From NCBI GenBank assembly GCA_003224635.1, contig QHZK01000355.1, forward strand, positions 1 through 5,734: a stretch of 5,734 bases of DNA, written 5' to 3'. Positions 1-5,533 of this stretch are shown in pieces. Every line of letters starts with the position of its first letter. Position 1 is the stretch's first letter. The notes under the pieces are model-generated. The model did not search any database. It saw nothing but the letters and a program-made list of their open reading frames with translations, and was not told the origin of the DNA. Source of the DNA: Acidobacteriota bacterium. Lineage in GTDB: Bacteria > Acidobacteriota > Terriglobia > UBA7540. The position numbers were made by a program, and so were the translations under genes.

Positions 1-465
1 AAGAAGGGCGACGCGCTCATTCTGAGTTTCGGCTCGCAGGTCGGCGGGTATAACGTCGAGTGCGAAAGGTCCTTTTGCGTCGGTCAACCTTCGGATTATG
101 CCAAGAAGCTGTTCGACGCCATGCTGGCCGCGCACGACGAAGGGGCGCGCCTTATAAAAGCCGGCGCGGTCGCGGAGGACGTTGATCAGCGGGCGCTGAA
201 CCAGATTCGCCAGGCCGGGTTCGGCCCCTTCCTCCGGCACCGGACCGGACACGGCATCGGGCTCGAAGGCCACGAATCCCCCTGGATCGCCGAGGGCGAC
301 AAGACGTTGCTGCGCGAGGGGATGACCTTCAGTTGCGAGCCCGGCGTGTACGATCCCAATTTCGGCGGGTTTCGGCACTCGGATACCGTGGTGGCGGCCC
401 AAAGTCGGGGTGAGATCCTGAACCGCTATCCGACGCGGCTGGAAGAGATGGTGATTGAAATATGA
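1..465 (+). CDS. Creatinase-like / M24 (aminopeptidase P-type) family hydrolase, 3' end only
   Basis: The 5' end is cut off by the window; frame 1 is open from base 1 and gives 154 residues ending in TGA at 463-465. This is the C-terminal 'pita-bread' domain of family M24 (Xaa-Pro peptidases, methionine aminopeptidase, creatinase). Visible landmarks, numbered in the fragment, are GGYN (15-18), ECERSF (20-25), RTGHGIGLEGHE (81-92, with the conserved His84), SCEPGVY (111-117, with the conserved Glu113) and GGFRHSDTV (122-130). Metallopeptidases of this fold bind two metals through Asp, Asp, His, Glu, Glu. Here the first position is Ser9, the second is Glu20 and the last is Ser127, so only His84 and Glu113 are canonical. 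The ER[ST] signature and the RHSD region resemble creatinase, which is metal-free. It may therefore hydrolyse a non-peptide C-N bond or be a divergent peptidase; the substrate is unknown. Family membership is secure, the exact activity is not. I see no convincing terminator after it. Confidence 0.9.
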   Translation, partial: KKGDALILSFGSQVGGYNVECERSFCVGQPSDYAKKLFDAMLAAHDEGARLIKAGAVAEDVDQRALNQIRQAGFGPFLRHRTGHGIGLEGHESPWIAEGDKTLLREGMTFSCEPGVYDPNFGGFRHSDTVVAAQSRGEILNRYPTRLEEMVIEI

Positions 466-484
466 AGAGCGCGGCGTGTTAGGG

Positions 485-515
485 TAGTCGAGCGAACCAT
501 AGTCGAGCGGACCAT
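485..515. repeat. Two-copy 15-bp tandem repeat
   Basis: AGTCGAGCGAACCAT (486-500) is followed immediately by AGTCGAGCGGACCAT (501-515), 14 of 15 bases identical. The preceding T at 485 also fits the period. It lies in non-coding sequence 20 bp after the M24 stop codon. It looks like a simple local duplication; I see no dyad symmetry that would suggest a protein-binding site. Confidence 0.75.
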
Positions 516-582
516 CGCGCCTGGCTCAGAGCGAGAGAGACCAGCGATTTGTTCAGTGCGGCTTTAAGGTTCCCGAAACCCT

Positions 583-619
583 TTCATTCATTTCCTCTGT
601 CATTCATTCACTTTCCTCT
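583..619 (+). promoter_or_regulatory. Pair of pyrimidine-rich direct repeats abutting a -35 box; possible operator
   Basis: TTCATTCA-TTTCCTCT (583-598) recurs as TTCATTCA-C-TTTCCTCT (603-619), differing by one inserted base. The copies start 20 bp apart, about two helical turns, and the second ends on the first T of the -35 hexamer at 619. Direct repeats on one DNA face just upstream of -35 are typical of activator sites such as those of response regulators. That role is inferred from position only; no regulator is recognised. Confidence 0.4.
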
Positions 620-647
620 TGACAAGACTCGACTCAATCTCTATACA
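619..647 (+). promoter_or_regulatory. Near-consensus sigma70-type promoter
   Basis: The -35 hexamer is TTGACA at 619-624 (6 of 6 with consensus). After an exactly 17-nt spacer comes the -10 hexamer TATACA at 642-647 (5 of 6). Transcription should start around 653-656. A match this good is uncommon by chance in GC-rich DNA, and it sits in a locally AT-richer stretch between genes. It drives the 11-codon unit that ends at the terminator at 782-816. No other gene lies downstream in this direction within the window. Confidence 0.8.
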
Positions 648-665
648 TGGTGATTGAATACGCGC

Positions 666-688
666 TCCGCCAGTTTAAGACTGGCGGA
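666..688 (+). promoter_or_regulatory. 5'-UTR hairpin
   Basis: A perfect 9-bp inverted repeat: TCCGCCAGT (666-674) pairs with ACTGGCGGA (680-688) around the 5-nt loop TTAAG. It begins roughly 10-13 nt after the predicted transcription start and ends 18 nt before the Shine-Dalgarno. No run of T follows, so it is not a terminator. A 5' stem of this kind commonly protects small transcripts from decay, or could be a protein-binding or regulatory element. The function is inferred; the stem itself is directly visible. Confidence 0.65.
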
Positions 689-706
689 AGATTCTAGAGC
701 TAAGAG

Positions 707-713
707 AGAGGAG
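707..713 (+). promoter_or_regulatory. Shine-Dalgarno of the 11-codon reading frame
   Basis: AGAGGAG at 707-713, within a purine run from 702, is followed by a 6-nt spacer and ATG at 720. The strength and spacing are good. This is the main evidence that the very short frame downstream is translated rather than a chance ATG. Confidence 0.65.
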
Positions 714-719
714 AATAGA

Positions 720-755
720 ATGGCAGCGAAGAAAGCCAAGAAGAAGAAGAGATAA
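720..755 (+). CDS. Lysine-rich 11-residue microprotein (MAAKKAKKKKR)
   Basis: ATG at 720-722 opens an 11-codon frame ending in TAA at 753-755. Seven of the eleven residues are basic (six Lys, one Arg) and the other four are Met and three Ala, so it would be a strongly cationic peptide able to bind nucleic acid or acidic surfaces. Five of the six Lys codons are AAG. It is supported by context, not homology: a near-consensus promoter at 619-647, a Shine-Dalgarno at 707-713 with 6-nt spacing, and an intrinsic terminator starting 26 nt after the stop codon. The 3' end of the frame forms one arm of a 7-bp stem (743-749 with 757-763) that places the stop codon in the loop. The next gene, rmuC, is convergent, so this is not an attenuator leader for a downstream gene. 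Alternatives: the transcript (about 160 nt) acts as a small RNA and the frame is incidental, or it is the relic of the tail of a longer lysine/alanine-rich protein. I do not recognise a family. Confidence 0.5.
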   Translation: MAAKKAKKKKR

Positions 756-763
756 GCTTCTTC
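743..763 (+). repeat. Inverted repeat enclosing the microprotein stop codon
   Basis: GAAGAAG (743-749) and CTTCTTC (757-763) are perfect reverse complements separated by 7 nt containing the TAA stop. In RNA this would be a modest 7-bp stem. It overlaps the last Lys codons, so a translating ribosome must open it. Whether it is functional or a by-product of the AAG repeats is uncertain. Confidence 0.5.
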
Positions 764-781
764 AAGAAACGTTTGGAGCGC

Positions 782-816
782 TCGGGGATGCAGCAATGCA
801 TCCCCGAACGTTTTTT
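782..816 (+). terminator. Rho-independent terminator with a GCAA tetraloop
   Basis: A perfect 11-bp stem, TCGGGGATGCA (782-792) with TGCATCCCCGA (797-807), is closed by the GNRA-type loop GCAA (793-796). Three bases later comes T6 at 811-816. The T tract lies on the + side, so it ends transcription from the promoter at 619-647 and gives an RNA of about 160 nt. It lies 19 bp beyond the stop codon of the convergent rmuC. Read on the - strand the hairpin is not followed by a T run, so it is at best a weak terminator for rmuC. Confidence 0.88.
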
Positions 817-835
817 GGGCGCTCAGTTGGATGGT

Positions 836-2215
836 CTAGCCTTCGGTTTTGGAAGGGAGACCGCTACCCAAGGCGCCATCAACGCCAAGGGGCAAGGTAT
901 CTTGGGACTGGGGAGCAGCCACTGCTCTTGGCCATTCGTCGACGGGTTGGACTTCTATAATGTCCTCGCCAGCAGTCACACCCAATTCCTTGAACTTTCG
1001 CGCAGTGACTAAGACCCGGTTTTCCAGCGATCCGGTGGCTCTGTTGTAAGCCTTCACCGCCTCTAACAGCCCAGCCCCAATTCCGTCGTAGTGATTGATG
1101 AAGATTCTTATGCGATCGTAGAGCTCTTTTCCCCGCTCGCTGACCTCTTGAGCGTTCCGGGCTATCTGCTCCCGCCTCCACCCGTAAGCGACGGCCCGAA
1201 GCAACGCGATGAGCGTCGTCGGGGTCACGATGAAGATATTCTTTTCAATTGCGTCCTCTAGGAGAGTCCTATCCTGCGCCACAGCAGCGGCGAAAAACGC
1301 TTCGCCGGGAAGGAACATGACGACAATTTCCGCACTCTGGTCGAATTGCTCCCAGTACGCCTTGTTGGCGAGCTGGTTCATGTGATCTCTAACCAGTTGG
1401 CTGTGGCGGTCGAGATGACCTTTCCGTTCTTGCTCTGTCGTCGCCGAGGCAGCGTCGAGAAAAGCTTGAAGCGGAACCTTAGCGTCCACCGGAATCCTAC
1501 GGGCTCCTGGTAAGTTGACAATCATATCCGGTCGGAAGCGTCCGGTCTCACTTGTTAACGTCTCTTGCTCAGTGAAGTCACAATACTCGGACATTCCCGC
1601 CAATTCGGCGGCTCTCCGCAGGGTCATTTCACCCCACCGACCTCGGACCTGTGGGCCTCCGCGGAGGGCGTTCGTCAGCTTCTCGCTGGCGGCGGCCAAG
1701 TTCTTCAACTCCGCTTCAAGGCTGCCGAAGGCCCCCGCACGCGTTGTTTCCATGGCGCGCACTTGCGCATCGTACTGTTCCAGCGATTTCTCGAGGGGCT
1801 TCACCACGGCATCAATAGCCTGTTGCCGCTTGGCGAGGTCTCCGTCGGCCGCCGCGCGAAGCGTCCCAAACTTCTCTTCCGCGAGCTGAAGGAAAGATTG
1901 ACTCTGCTGCCTGAGAACGGCCGCGGAAAGGGCCGTGAACGCATCGCTGAGCTTGGACTCGGCATTTCGCAACAACGCTCGCTGCTCTTCCAGGTTTTTG
2001 CGCTCCGCTTCAAGAGCGGCCTGGGCCCTGCTGTTGGCTTCCCGTTCGGTCCTCAGACTCTCCCGTAACGCCCCGATCTCCGCCTCATTTTTCTCCCGCT
2101 GTTCGCGCAACGAGGAAGCTGTTGCCTGGGCGGTCGCTGTGCGTCGCGCGGCCAATCCCCAGACAATCAAGACCCCTGCCAGCAACCCTGCAACGAATAT
2201 CGCCATATAGCTCAT
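836..2215 (-). CDS. rmuC: RmuC family DNA recombination-limiting protein
   Basis: 459 residues from ATG 2215 to TAG at 836-838. RmuC limits rearrangements between short inverted repeats, is thought to be a nuclease, and is usually anchored at the inner membrane. Visible here: an N-terminal hydrophobic segment at about residues 3-22, followed by Arg-Arg; a long charged Glu/Arg/Ala-rich region at about 30-180 predicted to be coiled coil; then the RmuC domain with RGRWGE (191-196), RPD (228-230) and VDAK (243-246). The last two form a PD-(D/E)XK-like nuclease core. FLPGE (301-305) and TPTTL (331-335) follow. The length is normal for the family. I chose ATG 2215 because GGGAG lies 6 nt upstream (2226-2222). 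A GTG at 2233 would add six residues (MDWERV) but has a poorly spaced ribosome site. It lies about 65 bp downstream of the helicase-nuclease gene in the same direction, probably as one operon. The family call is very secure. Confidence 0.95.
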   Translation of the reverse strand: MSYMAIFVAGLLAGVLIVWGLAARRTATAQATASSLREQREKNEAEIGALRESLRTEREANSRAQAALEAERKNLEEQRALLRNAESKLSDAFTALSAAVLRQQSQSFLQLAEEKFGTLRAAADGDLAKRQQAIDAVVKPLEKSLEQYDAQVRAMETTRAGAFGSLEAELKNLAAASEKLTNALRGGPQVRGRWGEMTLRRAAELAGMSEYCDFTEQETLTSETGRFRPDMIVNLPGARRIPVDAKVPLQAFLDAASATTEQERKGHLDRHSQLVRDHMNQLANKAYWEQFDQSAEIVVMFLPGEAFFAAAVAQDRTLLEDAIEKNIFIVTPTTLIALLRAVAYGWRREQIARNAQEVSERGKELYDRIRIFINHYDGIGAGLLEAVKAYNRATGSLENRVLVTARKFKELGVTAGEDIIEVQPVDEWPRAVAAPQSQDTLPLGVDGALGSGLPSKTEG

Positions 2216-2221
2216 GACTCT

Positions 2222-2226
2222 CTCCC
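2222..2226 (-). promoter_or_regulatory. Shine-Dalgarno deciding the rmuC start
   Basis: On the - strand GGGAG (2226 to 2222) is followed by AGAGTC and then ATG at 2215-2213, a 6-nt spacer. The upstream GTG at 2233 has only an AGGG about 2 nt before it, which is too close. This favours the ATG start. Confidence 0.6.
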
Positions 2227-2280
2227 AATCCACTGCCCTCTGCCTGCCTTCATCCGGCTCGATCCGCCTAACTGTTTGTT

Positions 2281-5200
2281 TCAGAAGTTGTCTTCGTGCG
2301 CCGGGCAGATGGGCACGAAGTCACAATGTTTGCACGCAAAGCCGGGCTTGGGATCAAACATCAGGCTGCGGATTTTATCCGCGACTTCGCGGATTTCCGC
2401 CACCGCTTTATCCAGGTCCTTCGCCGAGCGGACCGTGGCCACGGGCTGATTGTTCGTCAGGTTGTAGAAGGTCAGCCGCACGGGGTTCAGGCGGAGTTCG
2501 CGTTTTGCCGCCAGTGCGTAGACCGAGAGCTGCAAACTCCTGTCGGCGTCCTTCTGCGAGCGCGGCCTTCCGGTCTTGTAGTCGATCAACTCCACCGGGC
2601 CCTGTGGAAGCGCGGGCGTCTCGCCCGCTCTTGTTCTGTCGCCAGGGAAGGGATTGATCTGGTCAATCCGTCCCTCCAGCGCCACGTCGCCCAGATCGAG
2701 CGCGAAGTGTTGTTCCAAAGCGATGCCATCGGCAGGAATGCCACTTGCGTTGTGCCGCGCCACGAACTCGCGCAGTTGGTCGAGCCCGGCTTTCTTATAG
2801 GTCTGCTCCTGGTACGTGTCCTCGAAGCCCAGGTCCTTCCATGAGCGCAAATAGAATTCCCGGATGGCCTCGAAGCCCGGAACGCCTTCCTTGCGAAGCC
2901 TGAAGTAATGACGCACGCTCTGGTGCATGAGGCTGCCGAAGGTGAGGGCGGCCTGCGCCCCGGTGGGAATCTTCGCGTAATAGGTGAATTTGAACTTCAG
3001 GGGACATTCCCGATAGGTCTCGATGGCGGTCGCGCTGAGCTGGAGCTTGCCGTTTGGACTCGCCGCAAGAGGCAATCTGGCCCACGCTTCGAGGTCAGGG
3101 TGGAGATAATCGGAGCCTGCCTTTCCAGCGTCACGAAACAGACTCCATTGCCCCGTTCCGGCCTCCTGGGGCGCCGACGCTCCCCCCTGCGGCCGGTCGC
3201 GCCGCGCCACGGGGGCCCGAGCCTCGCCAGTGATCTCAGGTGCCTGGATGCGTTCGATGTCGCGGGCTGAAATCACCAGGTCGGAAAGCAGGTCATCGAC
3301 GAACCCGGAAGGCTTCCGCCCCGGCGCGCAGACGCTCGAAACATATAAGCGCTCGCGCGCCCGCGTCATCGCCACGTAGAACAAGCGGCGCTCTTCCTGC
3401 ACGTGGATATCGGGCGGCGTCGGAGGTCCTTTGCGAAGCTCGTCAGGAAATCGGATCACCGGAGCTTCTTCCCGATGGGGAAACCGCTGGCGCGCGACGC
3501 TCAAAACGAACACCACAGGGAATTCCAGGCCCTTCGCCGCGTGCACGGTCATCATCTGGACCGCGTTCGCGGCGCTCTCGGGTTCCGGAGCCTCGATGGC
3601 GCCGCCTGCTTCCACGAAGTAGCGGAAGTATTCCTCGAACTCACCGAGCTTCCGGGTCTCGCTCTTCTTCTCCCAGCCTTCGAGGAATTTGCGGAACCTA
3701 TCGACGTAGCCCTGATCGGGATCGCCCGGCAGGAAGACCAGCCCGAGGCGGGCAACCAAGCGGTCGAACAGCGCGGTCATCGAAGCCGATGCAGCAAAGT
3801 TCCGAAGTTCTCTGAGCATCTCGTCGAGCTCCGGCCAGGCGGTGCTGCGGAGCTGGGCGGTGAAGAGCGTCTGTTCCAGGGCCTTGAGGGCGCTCGAGAT
3901 CGAGCACCGGTCCTTGGAGGCCTGCCTGCGAACGGCCAGCGCCAAGTCCTCCGGGAAGCGCCAGTGGGGCGCGAGCAACACGCGCGTGAGGCTTACGTTG
4001 TCGTGAGGTGAATGGATGAGGCTCAGGTAAGCCACCAGGTCGCGGAGGATCGGGGTCGAGAGGACGGAGAGCCCGCGAATCGAAAAGGGTATTTGACGCC
4101 GTCGGAACTCGCGCACCAGCCCGTCGCGATGCCCGTGGGCGCGGTAGAGCACCGCAATCTCGCCCAAGGCCCCGTCGCGCGCGACCAGCCGTTCCACTTC
4201 TGCGGCGACCCAGCTCGCCTCGCTCTCGTAGTCCGGGGACTCGACGAGATAAACACTCGGCCCTTCCTGGCTCTCGGTCTTCAGTCCTTTCTTTTTCTCG
4301 TAGCGGTCATTCTTCGAGATGACCACGCCTGCGGCACGGAGGATTTTCTTCGTCGAGCGATAGTTGCGGTCGAGATACACGGTCCGGTGGCCGGGGAAGG
4401 CGCTGTCAAACATCTGGAAGGCGCCGTGCGAGGCGCCGCGAAAGCGGTAGATGGCCTGGTCGTCGTCGCCCACGGCGGTGATGTTGAAGGGAGCGGCCAC
4501 CAGCCGGCGCAGCAGCTCCACCTGGGCGAAGTTGGTGTCCTGGAACTCGTCCACCAGGACGTACCTGTACTGCCGCCGGCAGCGATCGAGCATTTCCGGA
4601 TCACGGTCGAGCAGCCGGACCGCCTCGCTGATCAGGCTGCCCAGACTCGAGCACGCGGCTTCCTCGATCAATCGCCTGCTATTACGGAAGACGCGAGCCA
4701 ACTCCTTCTTTTTCTGCACCTCTTCCCATTCGAGCGCGAGGTCCGGCGGCGCCGCCGATTGTTGCCAGCCTGCCGGGCTAAAGCCCGGCGCTAAAGGCGC
4801 TGCTGTGGTCACCGCACCCCGGAGGGCCGGGGCGCGTTCGAGAAATTCTTCCTCGCCTTTGCGGACGTAGGTCTCGAAGTCCTCGGGCTCGATCAGCTCG
4901 TCCTGGCAGCGCGAGAAGAACTCGTTCAGGTCGTGAAGGACCGGCTCGGCCAGCTTCCGGTAGAACTCGAGCTCCAGATGCTCCATACGCCGCCGCAGAA
5001 AAATCCAGACGTCCACCGGATCAAGCAGGCGCCGGTCGAAGTGACGCTGGCGCAAAAGGTGGTAGCAGAAGGCGTGGAAGGTGGATATGCGCGGGGACTC
5101 CTCGAGGGTGGGCAATGCCTGCTTCACGCGGGCTTGCATCTCGCCTGCGGCCTTCTCGGTGAAGGTCAGGGCGAGAGTGTTTCGAGGCCCAAGTCGAGGC

Positions 5201-5412
5201 TCAGACCCGGGCACCGCGCCGAGCAAATGCACGATACGCTGGGTAATGACGCGCGTCTTTCCGCTGCCGGGCCCGGCAATGACCAGAAGCGGTCCCTCGC
5301 CGTGCTCGACCGCTTGGAGTTGTTCGGCGTTAAGCTTCAGCATGGAGCTCGCGGGCGACATCCGGCTAATATTCGCGTTCCATTCGCCGCGCGTCAAGGA
5401 CCATGTGAACAT
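2281..5412 (-). CDS. UvrD/Rep-type SF1 helicase fused to a C-terminal Fe-S PD-(D/E)XK nuclease (AdnA/AdnB-like)
   Basis: 1043 residues from ATG 5412. Helicase motifs in order: Walker A AGPGSGKT (46-53), TFTEKAA (83-89), STFHAF (110-115), DEExQ-type VDEFQDT (287-293), GDDDQAIYRFRGA (315-327), RNYRS (349-353), TVHAAKGLEF (622-631) and YVAMTRARERLYV (679-691). After a linker (about 715-790) comes an AddB/Cas4-type nuclease: Cys803, His830, GRID with Asp917, DYKTG with Asp944 and Lys946, QLSVYA (961-966), and Cys1027/Cys1030/Cys1036. The four Cys should hold a 4Fe-4S cluster. All catalytic residues are present, so it should be an active ATP-dependent 3'-5' translocase and nuclease for DNA double-strand ends. 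Mycobacterial AdnA and AdnB have the same two-domain plan and similar length; no partner subunit is visible here. Homology begins near LNAEQ (27-31), so Met18 (5361) or Met24 (5343) may be the true start. None of the three has a clear Shine-Dalgarno, and a weak TTGACG -35-like site lies at 5397-5392. Two clear extra GC-rich loops, and perhaps a third in the linker, are described separately. Confidence 0.93.
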   Translation of the reverse strand: MFTWSLTRGEWNANISRMSPASSMLKLNAEQLQAVEHGEGPLLVIAGPGSGKTRVITQRIVHLLGAVPGSEPRLGPRNTLALTFTEKAAGEMQARVKQALPTLEESPRISTFHAFCYHLLRQRHFDRRLLDPVDVWIFLRRRMEHLELEFYRKLAEPVLHDLNEFFSRCQDELIEPEDFETYVRKGEEEFLERAPALRGAVTTAAPLAPGFSPAGWQQSAAPPDLALEWEEVQKKKELARVFRNSRRLIEEAACSSLGSLISEAVRLLDRDPEMLDRCRRQYRYVLVDEFQDTNFAQVELLRRLVAAPFNITAVGDDDQAIYRFRGASHGAFQMFDSAFPGHRTVYLDRNYRSTKKILRAAGVVISKNDRYEKKKGLKTESQEGPSVYLVESPDYESEASWVAAEVERLVARDGALGEIAVLYRAHGHRDGLVREFRRRQIPFSIRGLSVLSTPILRDLVAYLSLIHSPHDNVSLTRVLLAPHWRFPEDLALAVRRQASKDRCSISSALKALEQTLFTAQLRSTAWPELDEMLRELRNFAASASMTALFDRLVARLGLVFLPGDPDQGYVDRFRKFLEGWEKKSETRKLGEFEEYFRYFVEAGGAIEAPEPESAANAVQMMTVHAAKGLEFPVVFVLSVARQRFPHREEAPVIRFPDELRKGPPTPPDIHVQEERRLFYVAMTRARERLYVSSVCAPGRKPSGFVDDLLSDLVISARDIERIQAPEITGEARAPVARRDRPQGGASAPQEAGTGQWSLFRDAGKAGSDYLHPDLEAWARLPLAASPNGKLQLSATAIETYRECPLKFKFTYYAKIPTGAQAALTFGSLMHQSVRHYFRLRKEGVPGFEAIREFYLRSWKDLGFEDTYQEQTYKKAGLDQLREFVARHNASGIPADGIALEQHFALDLGDVALEGRIDQINPFPGDRTRAGETPALPQGPVELIDYKTGRPRSQKDADRSLQLSVYALAAKRELRLNPVRLTFYNLTNNQPVATVRSAKDLDKAVAEIREVADKIRSLMFDPKPGFACKHCDFVPICPAHEDNF
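2599..2640 (-). repeat. In-frame GC-rich palindromic insertion in the nuclease domain
   Basis: A palindrome GCGGGCG (2612-2618) / CGCCCGC (2622-2628) with a 3-nt loop lies inside the helicase-nuclease gene. It is translated as TRAGETPALPQG (about residues 927-938), between the GRID aspartate and the DYKTG motif, where related nucleases have a short beta-turn. AGETPALP is a peptide I associate with a dispersed palindromic repeat read by chance in many GC-rich genomes; that is recollection, not a search. It looks like a repeat tolerated in a surface loop. Confidence 0.55.
3145..3225 (-). repeat. Low-complexity GC-rich linker, possible further repeat insertion
   Basis: This stretch encodes EARAPVARRDRPQGGASAPQ (residues 730-749), part of the linker between helicase and nuclease. 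It is rich in Ala, Arg, Pro and Gly. It contains an imperfect dyad around 3168-3186 (GGGAGCG ... GCGCCCC on the - strand). A flexible linker is expected at this point, so a repeat origin is only possible. Confidence 0.3.
4747..4835 (-). repeat. In-frame palindromic insertion between helicase motifs
   Basis: Two inverted repeats lie side by side: GCCGGGCT (4772-4779) / AGCCCGGC (4782-4789) with a 2-nt loop, and CCCCGG (4817-4822) / CCGGGG (4827-4832) with a 4-nt loop. CTAAAG also occurs twice (4778-4783 and 4791-4796). In the helicase frame they are read as about residues 194-222, including APALRGAVT and APLAPGFSPAG. This Ala/Pro/Gly-rich stretch interrupts otherwise charged helical sequence (EEEFLER before, ALEWEEVQKKKE after). 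It falls between motifs Ib and II and does not touch catalytic residues. Confidence 0.55.
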
Positions 5413-5533
5413 CAGGGCCGTATTTCACGCCGGCCAACGCCGTTTCTGGAATAGGCACATCGCCCAGGCGTCTCTTCCCCGCACCCAAAGGAGGGCAAGG
5501 AAACGAGGGCGCACGACATTAAAGTGGTAAGAG

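Noticed and set aside
520..547. Possible terminator after the M24 gene (CTGG ... CCAG)
   Set aside because: The stem is only about 4 bp plus a bulged extension and no T run follows.
581..603. CTTTCAT and CTGTCAT resembling Pho-box half sites
   Set aside because: The spacing is 16 bp rather than the 11 bp required for PhoB direct repeats, and no second half site fits downstream.
446..660. ATGGTGATTGAA occurs at both 448-459 and 647-658
   Set aside because: A 12-base match is expected about once by chance in a window this size, and the flanks do not match.
647..697. 16-codon frame MVIEYALRQFKTGGRF
   Set aside because: Its ATG lies on the last base of the -10 box, so it precedes the predicted transcription start. 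It has no Shine-Dalgarno.
773..2210. + strand frames opposite rmuC, including one at 773-1012 beginning in the terminator
   Set aside because: They are antisense to a well-supported rmuC, and the first starts within the spacer and stem of an intrinsic terminator.
2296..4794. Long + strand open frames (2296-2844, 3403-4011, 4012-4794) opposite the helicase-nuclease
   Set aside because: GC-rich coding DNA routinely leaves the antisense frame open. The - strand frame has every helicase and nuclease motif, and the antisense frames show no recognisable domain or ribosome site.
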